DNA of 64,000 nt. It comes from Streptomyces qaidamensis (GTDB lineage Bacteria; Actinomycetota; Actinomycetes; Streptomycetales; Streptomycetaceae). Shown one piece after another: positions 15,843 through 24,500 of this stretch (position 1 is the first letter of the stretch; the number at the start of each line of letters is the position of its first letter). Location of the stretch: NCBI RefSeq assembly GCF_001611795.1, contig NZ_CP015098.1, forward strand, positions 6,386,001 to 6,450,000. The letters run 5' to 3'. The position numbers were made by a program, and so were the translations under genes. A model generated the notes under the pieces. The model did no database searches. It had not been told where the DNA came from and was given only the letters and a program-made list of their open reading frames with translations.

Positions 15843-15850
15843 GGACCGGA

Positions 15851-15880
15851 TTGGGCCGACAGCGAAAGGTCCAGTATCCT
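15851..15880 (+). promoter_or_regulatory. Promoter of the yceD-rpmF-rnc operon
   Basis: TTGGGC (15851-15856), 18-nt spacer, TATCCT (15875-15880), about 85 nt upstream of the yceD start. Matches a vegetative (HrdB-type) promoter. By eye only. Confidence 0.45.
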
Positions 15881-15966
15881 GGCTCTTCGGTCGCGTGGAC
15901 GTCCGCGATCAACGCTGCCCGGGAACACCGAAGGGCGGCGTCCCCGAGTTCTCACCGAAAGCAGGA

Positions 15967-16620
15967 ATGGCTCTGAACGCCCGCCTCGACCACCGCAACC
16001 CCCTCGTGTTCGACACACACGAGCTGGGTCGGCGGCCTGGTGCGCTGCAGCGCCTGACCCGCACGGTCGACGCTCCCAAGGACCTCGGTATCAAGGGAGT
16101 CATCGGAGTGCCGGAAGGCGCCCCGGTGGAGCTCGAACTCCGCCTGGAGTCGGTCATGGAAGGGGTGCTCGTCACAGGCACCGCCCGTGCCGCGGCCGAG
16201 GGGGAGTGCGTAAGGTGTCTGGAGCCGCTCGAGCAGCAGCTCGAAGCGGAGTTCCAGGAGATGTTCTCGTACCCTGACGCCGACGACCGGGGCCGCGTGA
16301 TCGCGGAACCGGGCGACGACGCCGAGGATGACGAGGACAGGCTCTTCCTCGAGGACGGCTTGTTCGACCTCGAGCCCGTGCTGCGTGATGCGGTGGTGCT
16401 CGCACTGCCGATGCAGCCGGTGTGCCGGGAAGACTGCCCCGGTCTGTGCGCCGAATGTGGCGCGCGGCTGGCGGACGACCCGGACCACCACCATGACGCC
16501 GTCGACATCCGTTGGGCGGCATTGCAGGGACTCGCCGGCACCATGAAGGACGGCGAGAAGGACGAGATGAGCGGCGGCGCGCCTCAGTCAGCACGCGCCG
16601 ACGAGAAGCAGGAGAAGTAG
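15967..16620 (+). CDS. YceD/DUF177 family protein
   Basis: 217 residues. The N-terminal DUF177 fold begins LDHRNPLVFDTHELGRR. Two cysteine pairs (CVRCLEPL and C..CPGLCAECG) give the typical YceD C-terminal signature. It is almost always encoded directly before rpmF and is implicated in 23S rRNA accumulation or 50S assembly in other organisms. ATG 15967 with AGCAGGA just upstream. The acidic linker (DDAEDDEDRLFLEDG) and charged C-terminal tail are typical of actinobacterial members. Two bases separate it from rpmF. Confidence 0.88.
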   Translation: MALNARLDHRNPLVFDTHELGRRPGALQRLTRTVDAPKDLGIKGVIGVPEGAPVELELRLESVMEGVLVTGTARAAAEGECVRCLEPLEQQLEAEFQEMFSYPDADDRGRVIAEPGDDAEDDEDRLFLEDGLFDLEPVLRDAVVLALPMQPVCREDCPGLCAECGARLADDPDHHHDAVDIRWAALQGLAGTMKDGEKDEMSGGAPQSARADEKQEK

Positions 16621-16622
16621 CC

Positions 16623-16796
16623 GTGGCTGTTCCGAAGCGGAAGATGTCGCGCAGCAACACGCGCCACCGCCGGTCGCAGTGGAAGGCTGCGGTCCCCACC
16701 CTGGTTGCGTGCGAGCGCTGCCACGAGCCCAAGCAGCAGCACATCGCGTGCCCGTCGTGCGGCACCTACAACAAGCGCCAGGTCCTCGAGGTCTGA
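16623..16796 (+). CDS. rpmF: Ribosomal protein bL32
   Basis: 57 residues, GTG start: AVPKRKMSRSNTRHRRSQWK, then a zinc ribbon CERC...CPSCG and NKRQVLEV. Large-subunit protein. Sits between yceD and rnc in one operon; spacing is 2 nt upstream and 7 nt downstream. The C+ (zinc-binding) form. Confidence 0.97.
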   Translation: MAVPKRKMSRSNTRHRRSQWKAAVPTLVACERCHEPKQQHIACPSCGTYNKRQVLEV

Positions 16797-16803
16797 GCGG
16801 CTG

Positions 16804-17655
16804 GTGAGAGGCACTGTGTCCACGCCTAAGAACAAGTCTTCCCGTGCGAGCGGGAGTGCTCCGGCGGACAACAACCAGGCCTCGTCCCACACGCTTCTGG
16901 AAGGGCGGCTCGGCTACAAGCTCGAGTCCGCCCTTCTGGTGCGCGCACTGACCCACCGGTCGTACGCATACGAGAACGGCGGTCTGCCGACCAACGAGCG
17001 CCTGGAGTTCCTCGGGGACTCCGTACTCGGCCTCGTGGTCACGGACACGCTGTACCGCACCCACCCCGACCTGCCAGAAGGCCAGCTGGCCAAGCTGCGG
17101 GCCGCGGTGGTGAACTCGCGTGCGCTCGCCGAGGTGGGCCGCGGGCTCGACCTGGGCTCCTTCATCCGGCTCGGCCGCGGTGAAGAGGGCACGGGCGGCC
17201 GGGACAAGGCATCCATCCTCGCCGACACCCTCGAAGCGGTGATCGGCGCCGTCTATCTCGACCAGGGACTGGACTCGGCGGCGGAGCTGGTGCACCGCCT
17301 GTTCGACCCGCTGATCGAGAAGTCCTCCAACCTCGGAGCCGGCCTGGACTGGAAGACCAGTCTCCAGGAGCTCACCGCGACAGAAGGACTCGGCGTGCCC
17401 GAGTACCTGGTCACGGAGACCGGCCCCGACCACGAGAAGACCTTCACTGCTGCCGCCCGCGTCGGAGGCGTCTCGTACGGCACCGGCACCGGCCGCAGCA
17501 AGAAGGAGGCGGAGCAGCAGGCCGCCGAGTCCGCATGGCGGTCCATCAGGGCCGCGGCGGACGAGCGCGCCAAGGCGGCCAAGGCCGCCGAGGCGACGCA
17601 GACGGCAGCGGCTCAGGCCGCCCACACGGCCGTCGACGGCAGCGTCGACGGCTGA
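16804..17655 (+). CDS. rnc: Ribonuclease III
   Basis: 283 residues. RNase III catalytic domain with the signature NERLEFLGDSVLGLV, a second acidic cluster DTLEAVIGAVYLD, then a C-terminal dsRNA-binding domain (DWKTSLQELTATEG ... GRSKKEAEQQAAESAW) and an Ala-rich tail. Cleaves double-stranded RNA in rRNA and mRNA maturation; the S. coelicolor orthologue is AbsB, needed for antibiotic production. GTG 16804 is used; GTG 16816 with GAGAGG upstream is a good alternative (279 residues). Last gene before a strong hairpin. Confidence 0.94.
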   Translation: MRGTVSTPKNKSSRASGSAPADNNQASSHTLLEGRLGYKLESALLVRALTHRSYAYENGGLPTNERLEFLGDSVLGLVVTDTLYRTHPDLPEGQLAKLRAAVVNSRALAEVGRGLDLGSFIRLGRGEEGTGGRDKASILADTLEAVIGAVYLDQGLDSAAELVHRLFDPLIEKSSNLGAGLDWKTSLQELTATEGLGVPEYLVTETGPDHEKTFTAAARVGGVSYGTGTGRSKKEAEQQAAESAWRSIRAAADERAKAAKAAEATQTAAAQAAHTAVDGSVDG

Positions 17656-17700
17656 CAGCCGCCCGCCCTCACCCGGCGGTCGGCACAGCACAGCGCACCC

Positions 17701-17730
17701 GAGCGCCCGCCCCTGCCGGGGCGGGCGCTC
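17701..17730 (+). terminator. Perfect 13-bp hairpin after rnc
   Basis: GAGCGCCCGCCCC (17701-17713), TGCC loop, GGGGCGGGCGCTC (17718-17730). Likely terminator of the yceD-rpmF-rnc unit, 32 nt before mutM, so mutM may depend on read-through or its own start within this gap. Confidence 0.65.
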
Positions 17731-17762
17731 AGGTCATCCGCAGGTTTGTGACGGGGGACCCC

Positions 17763-18623
17763 ATGCCCGAGTTGCCCGAGGTCGAGGTCGTACGGCGCGG
17801 TCTCGAGCGGTGGGTCGCCCACCGGACGGTCGCCGAGACCGAGGTACGGCACCCGCGCGCCGTGCGCCGCCACCTCGCGGGCGCCGACGACTTCGCCCAC
17901 CGCCTGAAGGGCCACCGCATCGGCGTCCCCAGCCGCCGCGGCAAGTACCTGTGGCTGCCCCTGGAGGACACGGACCAGTCGATCCTGGCCCACCTCGGCA
18001 TGAGTGGCCAGCTCCTCGTCCAGCCGCACACGGCCCCGGACGAGAAGCACCTGCGCATCCGCGTCCGCTTCACCGACGCCCTGGACACCGAACTCCGCTT
18101 CGTCGACCAGCGCACCTTCGGCGGCCTGTCGCTGCACGAGAACACCCCCGACGGCCTGCCCGACGTCATCGCGCACATCGCCCGCGACCCGCTGGACCCG
18201 CTCTTCGACGACGAGGCCTTCCACCAGGCGCTGCGCCGCAAGCGGTCCACGATCAAACGCGCCCTGCTCGACCAGTCGCTGATCAGCGGCGTCGGCAACA
18301 TCTACGCGGACGAGGCCCTGTGGCGCGCCCGTATCCACTTCGAGCGCCCCACCGCCACCTTCACACGCCCGCGCACCCTGATGCTCCTGGGGCATGTGCG
18401 GGACGTGATGAACGCGGCCCTCGCCGTGGGAGGCACCAGCTTCGACAGCCTCTACGTCAACGTCAACGGGGAGTCGGGCTACTTCGACCGGTCGCTCGAC
18501 GCGTACGGGCGCGAGGGCCTGCCCTGCCGGCGCTGCGGCACGCCTATGCGGCGGCGGCCCTGGATGAACCGGTCGAGCTACTACTGCCCGAAGTGCCAGC
18601 GGCCGCCGCGGATCACGCCCTAG
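17763..18623 (+). CDS. mutM: Formamidopyrimidine-DNA glycosylase
   Basis: 286 residues. The catalytic N-terminal MPELPEVEVVRRGLE is intact (Pro2 nucleophile, Glu3), with the lysine loop GKYLWLPL, the H2TH segment QSLISGVGNIYADEALW, and a C-terminal zinc finger CRRCG...YYCPKCQR. Removes 8-oxoguanine and other oxidised bases. Conserved downstream of rnc in Streptomyces. Its last 11 bases overlap the convergent HxlR gene. Confidence 0.94.
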   Translation: MPELPEVEVVRRGLERWVAHRTVAETEVRHPRAVRRHLAGADDFAHRLKGHRIGVPSRRGKYLWLPLEDTDQSILAHLGMSGQLLVQPHTAPDEKHLRIRVRFTDALDTELRFVDQRTFGGLSLHENTPDGLPDVIAHIARDPLDPLFDDEAFHQALRRKRSTIKRALLDQSLISGVGNIYADEALWRARIHFERPTATFTRPRTLMLLGHVRDVMNAALAVGGTSFDSLYVNVNGESGYFDRSLDAYGREGLPCRRCGTPMRRRPWMNRSSYYCPKCQRPPRITP

Positions 18624-19011
18624 CGGAGTCGTACCGCTCGCGCGCCGCCAGGACCTCGTCCATGCTGCCCTCCACGAAGTGGATCAGGGCGAGCAGCCGC
18701 TGCGTCACGTCGCGCCCCAGGGGCGTCAGTTCGTAGTCCACCCGGGGCGGATTGGTCGGCTGGGCCTCGCGGTGGACCAGGCCGTCCCGCTCCAGGGCGT
18801 GCAGCGTCTGGGACAGCATCTTCTCGCTCACCCCGTCGACACGGCGGCGCAGCTCGTTGAAGCGCAGCGAGCCCTCGTACAGGGCGCCGAGCGCGAGGCC
18901 GCCCCAGCGGCCCGTGACGTGCTCCAGCGTGCCGCGCGACGGGCAGGCTTTGGCGAACACGTTGTACGGGAGGTCGTCGAGCCCCTCCGCGAGCTCCTGG
19001 GTGGTGGTCAT
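18613..19011 (-). CDS. HxlR-family winged-helix regulator
   Basis: 132 residues with the HxlR pattern: CPSRGTLEHVTGRWGGLALGALYEGSLRFNELRRRVDGVSEKMLSQTLHALERDGLV and PPRVDYELTPLGR. The single Cys (residue ~23) aligns with the redox Cys found in many HxlR proteins. Usually these repress a divergent oxidoreductase or transporter gene; here no such partner is divergent, and the gene upstream (CAP protein) runs in the same direction. The upstream region carries three ACTAACC/GGTTAG-type elements that may be its operator. Confidence 0.87.
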   Translation of the reverse strand: MTTTQELAEGLDDLPYNVFAKACPSRGTLEHVTGRWGGLALGALYEGSLRFNELRRRVDGVSEKMLSQTLHALERDGLVHREAQPTNPPRVDYELTPLGRDVTQRLLALIHFVEGSMDEVLAARERYDSARA

Positions 19012-19046
19012 ATGCCCAAGCGTACGCCAGCACAGCGCTAACCGAT

Positions 19047-19077
19047 AGAAGGCACTAACCAGAGGTTAGTGCCTTCT
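19047..19077 (-). promoter_or_regulatory. 14-bp perfect inverted repeat: terminator of CAP gene and/or HxlR operator
   Basis: AGAAGGCACTAACC, AGA, GGTTAGTGCCTTCT. It lies 22 nt past the CAP-protein stop and 36-66 nt upstream of the HxlR start. A further GCTAACC half-site at 19037-19043 makes three copies of the core. The hairpin can terminate the CAP transcript; the repeated core also fits an autoregulatory operator. Both uses are inference. Confidence 0.6.
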
Positions 19078-19098
19078 GTGGGGGTGCCTCAGGGCGCC

Positions 19099-20256
19099 CT
19101 AGTAGCCGAAGTTCTGGGTCCACCAGGGGCCGCCGGAGCCGAACTCGACACCGACGCCCAGCGTCTTGAAGTCGCAGTTCAGGATGTTCGCGCGGTGGCC
19201 GGGGCTGTTCATCCAGGCGTCCATCACGGCCGCGGCGTCGGCCTGGCCGCGGGCGATGTTCTCGCCGCCGAGGTTGGATATCCCGGCCTTCTCGGCCCGG
19301 TCCCACGGTGTGCGGCCGTCCGGGTCGGTGTGGTCGAAGAAGCCCCGTGCGGCCATGTCCTCGCTGTAGTTCTGGGCCAGACCGGCCAGGGCACTGTTGG
19401 CGGCGACCGGGCTGCAGCCCACCTTGGCCCGCTCCTCGTTCACGAGGCTGAGCACCTGGGCCGCGGCGGCGGAATCGCCGGCCAGGGCGGCGGAGGCACC
19501 GGGAGCCTTCGGGGCCTTGGTGGCCGTACGGGAGGGCGTGCTGTCCGGCTTCTCGCTGGGAGTGGCCGTCGGCTTCTTCTTCTCCGGGGTCTTCTCCTGC
19601 GTCTTCTCCGTCTTCTCCGGCGTCTTCGTCGGCGCGGCGGAGGACTTCGAGGCGGAGGGCGACGGGGAACCGGAGCGCTCGGCGTCCCGGCTGGTGGACG
19701 TGTCGTCCCGGCTCTCGGCACTGCCGGAGGTGCCGCCCTGCTCGATCGGGGTGTTCGTCGGGGTGTCCCCGGCCTGGACCTTGTCGGCCCCGCCGTTGCC
19801 GCCGAGCTTGTAGTCGTCCAGGCCGGGCACCGCGCCCGTGGCGACCGCGACCGTGCCGAGGGCGACGGCGGCGGAGACGCCGAGCAGGCCGGTGCGCATC
19901 GGCCGGGCGGTCTTCTTGCGGCGGCGGTGCGAACCCGAGCGGCGGGCGCCGCCGTCGGGCGTGAAGCCGTCGCTCGCGAAGCCGTCGCTCGCGAAGCCGT
20001 CGCTCGCGAAGACGGCCGTGTCGCCGTAGCGGTCACCCGCGGCGGACCCCTCCGCCCCGAAGAGGTAGGCCTCGCTCTTCGCGTAGCTGCCGGAGTACGC
20101 CTCCGGGTTCAGATAGGGCGCGATGCCCATCGTCGGGGCGTCGTCCGCGTCGGGGTACAGCGGATCGTGACCCTCCGCGAAGCCGTCGGCGTGGGTGTCC
20201 CCCGTGGCGCGGCCCGTGGCGGCGCGGCCGGCGTCGGAGCGTCGGTGGCGTCCCAT
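19099..20256 (-). CDS. Membrane-anchored CAP/SCP (YkwD-type) domain protein
   Basis: 385 residues. The cytoplasmic N-terminus (~1-118) is low-complexity and contains an in-frame tandem repeat ASDGF x3, followed by a basic cluster RRRKK. One hydrophobic segment (~122-145, TGLLGVSAAVALGTVAVATGAV) anchors or exports it. Next comes a long Ser/Thr/Lys/Pro/Glu linker (KTPEKTEKTQEKTPEKKKP), then a C-terminal CAP domain (~262-385): LVNEERAKVGCSPVAAN, HTDPDGRTPWDR, GENIARGQ, WMNSPGHRANIL. CAP domains of this type are extracellular; function unknown. GGTTAG hairpin follows the stop. Confidence 0.87.
   Translation of the reverse strand: MGRHRRSDAGRAATGRATGDTHADGFAEGHDPLYPDADDAPTMGIAPYLNPEAYSGSYAKSEAYLFGAEGSAAGDRYGDTAVFASDGFASDGFASDGFTPDGGARRSGSHRRRKKTARPMRTGLLGVSAAVALGTVAVATGAVPGLDDYKLGGNGGADKVQAGDTPTNTPIEQGGTSGSAESRDDTSTSRDAERSGSPSPSASKSSAAPTKTPEKTEKTQEKTPEKKKPTATPSEKPDSTPSRTATKAPKAPGASAALAGDSAAAAQVLSLVNEERAKVGCSPVAANSALAGLAQNYSEDMAARGFFDHTDPDGRTPWDRAEKAGISNLGGENIARGQADAAAVMDAWMNSPGHRANILNCDFKTLGVGVEFGSGGPWWTQNFGY
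19963..20007. repeat. 15-bp tandem repeat, three exact copies
   Basis: Unit GAAGCCGTCGCTCGC at 19963-19977, 19978-19992 and 19993-20007, inside the CAP-protein gene and encoding ASDGF repeats in the cytoplasmic part. In-frame copy-number change would be tolerated. Confidence 0.85.
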
Positions 20257-20417
20257 GTCCTGGCCTTCCTCGTCCTGGCGGTCGACTCGTCCTCGAGATC
20301 AACACCAAACTCACTCGATCGTGTGAGTTTCATATGAGATTCGTTGAGGGGGGACGGTACCGCATGGCGCAAGTGGAGGAAGTGCCCGGAGGGAGATTGG
20401 GCGGTTAGGTTGCAGTC

Positions 20418-20699
20418 ATGAGCGAGGATGTGCGATTGGTCGCCTGGGTGCGTGGACGCGTCCAAGGTGTGGGTTTCCGCTGGTTCACGCGGGCCAAGGC
20501 TCTGGAGATCGGCGGCCTGAGTGGCTTTGCTCTCAATTTGGGCGACGGGCGGGTTCAGGTGGTCGCCGAGGGCGGGCGCGAGGGCTGCGAAGGGCTCCTG
20601 GAGTGGCTCCAGAGTGACGACACGCCCGGCCGCGTGGACGGCGTCACCGAGATCTGGGACACACCACGCGGCGGCTACGACGGCTTCGCCATCCGCTGA
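20418..20699 (+). CDS. acyP: Acylphosphatase
   Basis: 93 residues. Phosphate-binding loop GRVQGVGFRWF with catalytic Arg and the catalytic Asn in GFALNLGDGRVQVVAEG. Hydrolyses acyl phosphates; physiological role unclear. Usual length. It lies 161 bp from the divergent CAP-protein gene, and a GC-rich hairpin follows. Confidence 0.93.
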   Translation: MSEDVRLVAWVRGRVQGVGFRWFTRAKALEIGGLSGFALNLGDGRVQVVAEGGREGCEGLLEWLQSDDTPGRVDGVTEIWDTPRGGYDGFAIR

Positions 20700-20710
20700 G
20701 CACGCCCGCC

Positions 20711-20730
20711 GGGCGGCCCCCAGGCCGCCC
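20711..20730 (+). terminator. Hairpin after acyP
   Basis: GGGCGGCC, CCCA loop, GGCCGCCC, 11 nt after the acyP stop. No T-tract. Likely intrinsic terminator. Confidence 0.55.
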
Positions 20731-21076
20731 GCGGACGGCCCGCGGGCGACCGCCCCGGACGGAAACTCGCTGGTGATTGCCGAGAACCGCTTGCCTCGGC
20801 ACGCTCCACCCGCAAAGATGATCGCCACGCCCCAAGGGCCCCGCACAAGCCGCAGTACGGCCGTTCCAGGCCGCGCGTGCCCGGGTCGCCCCCAATACGG
20901 GGCGTGATCGTGTTGACCGTCAAACTTTTTGGTGAGACGCTGAAAGCCCCGCGCACCTTAGCTGTTTGGCATGGCTGAACGGCAGCACAACTCCAGGCCA
21001 TGCCAAGACCGCGGGTGCGAATCCCTCACGACCCACACCGCAGCGGTCGGTCACGCATTGTGGAGGACCATCCATC
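20731..21076 (+). promoter_or_regulatory. Promoter and structured leader of the small coiled-coil gene
   Basis: This gap holds no convincing gene. TTGACC (20913-20918), 17-nt spacer, GACGCT (20936-20941) is a plausible promoter. Downstream, TTGGCATGGC and GCCATGCCAA form a 10-bp stem around a ~21-nt loop (about 20965-21005). This is followed by a GCGGGTGCGAATCCCTC segment that looks like a tRNA T-arm, with ACGACCCACA after it, then GACCGC/GCGGTC complementarity. A GGAGG (21062-21066) precedes the ATG at 21077. The strong folding suggests a regulatory leader or a separate small RNA; no known riboswitch class was recognised. Confidence 0.4.
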
Positions 21077-21280
21077 ATGGCAAAGGCGCTTCTCGGTTAC
21101 GTCGGCGGCTCCGACCCTCGACTCCTCGCCGAGATGCGACGGCTCCAGCAGCGCGTCCAGGACCTGGAATCCGAGCTCGGACGAATCCAGGCGGAGAACG
21201 AAGCGCTGACGGCTGCCGCTTCTCACGACAGGATCATGGAGAGCGTTGACGCACACCAGGCGGAGCCTGCGCTCACCTGA
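21077..21280 (+). CDS. Small coiled-coil protein of unknown function
   Basis: 67 residues: MAKALLGYVGGSDPRLLAEM followed by a heptad-rich helix (RLQQRVQDLESELGRIQAENEAL) and a short tail. Clear GGAGG ten bases before the ATG and a structured leader support its being real. A similar small protein lies at this place in other Streptomyces as I recall. Function unknown; the helix suggests dimerisation. Located directly before smc but with its own transcription signals. Confidence 0.75.
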   Translation: MAKALLGYVGGSDPRLLAEMRRLQQRVQDLESELGRIQAENEALTAAASHDRIMESVDAHQAEPALT

Positions 21281-21487
21281 TCACTGCACCGCTCCACAAC
21301 AGCACAGCAGTGGTTGGGCCGCCCGTCACAACCGCCTAGTTGTCTGAAGTGCAAGGGACGCCCCGTCGGCGTCCCTTCTTTCTTGCCTTGCTTGCCCCCG
21401 CATCCTTTCACCGTCTTTAACGTCTGATGTGCCCTGCGCGTTCAGCGGCGAAACCGTGGGTTCATGGAGTGGGACCGACCCGGGCGG

Positions 21488-21493
21488 TAGAGT
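21488..21493 (+). promoter_or_regulatory. -10 element of a leaderless smc transcript
   Basis: TAGAGT eight bases upstream of the smc GTG (21502), the spacing expected when transcription starts at the start codon. No Shine-Dalgarno is visible, which fits leaderless translation. Confidence 0.5.
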
Positions 21494-21501
21494 CCGGCGG
21501 C

Positions 21502-24500
21502 GTGCACCTCAAGGCCCTGACCCTCCGCGGGTTCAAGTCGTTCGCCTCCGCGACCACCCTCCGGTTCGAGCCGGGGATCACGTGCGTCGTCGGACCGAAC
21601 GGCTCGGGCAAGTCCAACGTCGTCGACGCGCTCAGCTGGGTCATGGGCGAGCAGGGCGCCAAGTCGCTGCGCGGCGGCAAGATGGAGGACGTCATCTTCG
21701 CCGGCACCACCGGCCGCCCCCCACTGGGCCGCGCCGAGGTGTCCCTGACCATCGACAACTCGGACGGGGCCCTGCCCATCGAGTACGCCGAGGTCACCAT
21801 CACGCGGATCATGTTCCGTAACGGCGGCAGCGAGTACCAGATCAACGGCGACACCTGCCGCCTCCTCGACATCCAGGAGCTCCTCTCCGACTCCGGCATC
21901 GGCCGCGAGATGCACGTCATCGTCGGGCAGGGCCAGCTCGACTCCGTACTGCACGCCGATCCCATGGGCCGACGCGCCTTCATCGAGGAGGCCGCCGGCG
22001 TCCTCAAGCACCGCAAGCGCAAAGAGAAGGCGTTGCGCAAGCTGGACGCGATGCAGGCCAACCTCGCGCGCGTGCAGGACCTCACCGACGAGCTCAGACG
22101 GCAGCTCAAGCCGCTGGGCAGGCAGGCCGCCGTCGCCCGCAGGGCCGCCGTCATCCAGGCCGACCTGCGCGACGCCCGCCTGCGCCTCCTGGCCGACGAC
22201 CTCGTACGGCTCCGGGAGGCCCTCAAGGCCGAGGTCGCCGACGAGGCCGCGCTGAAGGAGCGCAAGGAGTCCGCCGAACAGGAACTGCGCAAGGCGCTCC
22301 AGCGCGAGGCCCTCCTGGAGGACGAGGTACGGCAGCTCACCCCGCGGCTCCAGCGCGCCCAGCAGACCTGGTACGAGCTCTCCCAGCTCGCCGAACGCGT
22401 ACGGGGCACGATCTCGCTGGCCGATGCCCGCGTGAAGAGCGCCACCTCCGCGCCCCCCGAGGAGCGGCGTGGTCGCGACCCCGAGGACATGGAGCGCGAG
22501 GCCGCCCGCATCCGTGAGCAGGAGGCCGAGCTGGAGGCGGCCCTGGACGCGGCCGAACGGGCCCTGGAGGACACGGTCGCCCACCGCGCCGAGCTGGAAC
22601 GCGCGCTCACCCAGGAGGAACGGCGCCTGAAGGACGCGGCCCGCGCCATCGCCGACCGGCGCGAGGGCCTTGCCCGGCTCAGCGGCCAGGTCAACGCCGC
22701 CCGCTCCCGAGCCGCCTCCGCCCAGGCCGAGATCGAACGCCTGGCGGCCGCCCGGGACGAGGCGCAGGAACGTGCCGTCGCCGCCCAGGAGGAGTACGAG
22801 GCCCTCAAGGCCGAGGTCGACGGCCTCGATGCCGGCGACGCGGAACTCGCCGAGCAGCACGAGAGGGCCAAGCAGCAACTGGCCGAGGCCGAGGCCGCCC
22901 TCACGGCAGCCCGCGAGGCCGCCACGACGGCGGAACGCAAGCGCGCCGCGACCCAGGCCCGTCACGAGGCCCTCGCCCTTGGCCTGCGCCGCAAGGACGG
23001 CACCGGGATACTGCTCGCGGCCAAGGACCGCCTCTCCGGCCTGCTGGGGCCGGCGGCGGAACTGCTGACGGTGACCCCGGGCCACGAGGTCGCTGTCGCC
23101 GCGGCTTTCGGAGCGGCAGCCGACGCGATCGCCGTCACGACCCCGGCCTCTGCGGCGGACGCGATCAGACTCCTCCGCAAACAGGACGGAGGCCGGGCCA
23201 CCCTGCTCCTGGCAGGAGATGCCCACCCTGGGGGCGCGGGGAACTGCGCGAACGACCACAACGGACCCGCAGACGCGCGGCACACGTTCGCCGCAGACCT
23301 CGTCCGCGGCCCCACCGACCTCATGCCGGCCGTACGCCGGCTGCTGCACGGCATCGTCGTCGTCAACACCCTCGAAGACGCCGAAGACCTCGTCTACGCC
23401 CACCCCCACCTCCCCGCCGTGACCGCCGAAGGCGACCTCCTCGGCGCCCACTTCGCCCACGGCGGCTCCGCCGGCGCCCCCAGCCTCCTCGAAGTTCAGG
23501 CCTCCGTCGACGAGGCGGCAGCCGAGCTGGAAGAGCTCGCCGTCCGCTGCGAGGAGCTCACGGAGGCCCAGCACGCGGCCGTCGACCGACGAAGGGACGC
23601 CGCCGCGCTGGTCGAGGAGCTGGGGGAGCGGCGCCGGGCCGCCGACCGGGAGAAGTCGGCCGTCGCCCAGCAGCTCGGGCGGCTCGCGGGCCAGGCGCGC
23701 GGTGCCACCGGCGAGGCGGAACGTGCCACCGCCGCCGCGGCCCGTGCCCAGGACGCCCTCGACAACGCGCTCCAGGAGGTCGAGGAACTCGCAGAGCGGC
23801 TCGCCGTCGCCGAGGAGATGCCGATGGAGGAGGAGCCCGACACCTCCGTCCGGGACCGGCTCGCCGCCGACGGCGCCAACGCACGCCAGACCGAGATGGA
23901 GGCCCGGCTTCAGGCCCGTACGCACGAGGAACGCGTCAAGGGCCTGGCCGGACGGGCCGACTCGCTGGACCGCGCCGCCCGCGCGGAACGCGAGGCACGC
24001 GCGCGTGCCGAGCAGCGACGGGCCCGGCTCCGGCACGAGGCGGCCGTCGCCGAGGCCGTCGGCGCGGGTGCGAGGCAGCTGCTCGCACACGTCGAGGTCT
24101 CCCTGGCCCGTGCCGACGAGGAGCGCACCGCCGCCGAGGCGGCCAAGGCCCTCCGCGAGCAGGAACTCGCCCGCGCCCGCACCGAGGGGCGCGATCTCAA
24201 GGCGGAACTCGACAAGTTGACGGATTCGGTTCACCGAGGCGAGGTACTCGGCGCCGAGAAGCGGCTGCGCATCGAGCAGTTGGAGACCAAGGCGCTGGAG
24301 GAGCTGGGTGTCGAACCGGCCGGACTGGTGGCGGAGTACGGCCCGCACCAGCTCGTGCCGCCCTCGCCCCCCGCCGAGGGCGAGGAGCTGCCGGAGGACC
24401 CGGAGCACCCGCGCAACCGGCCGAGGCCGTATCTCCGGGCCGAGCAGGAGAAGCGCCTGAAGTCTGCCGAGCGCGCCTACCAGCAGCTCGGCAAGGTGAA

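Noticed and set aside
16705..16803. Longer N-terminus for RNase III overlapping rpmF
   Set aside because: The extra residues are the out-of-frame rpmF sequence; GTG 16804 or 16816 is consistent with family length.
19963..20007. Three 15-bp repeats as iteron origin
   Set aside because: They encode ASDGF repeats in frame within a secreted-protein gene and lack AT-rich or DnaA context.
20995..21045. Complete tRNA gene
   Set aside because: Only the T-arm/acceptor-like 3' part is present; no D-arm, anticodon arm or matching 5' acceptor strand upstream at the right distance.
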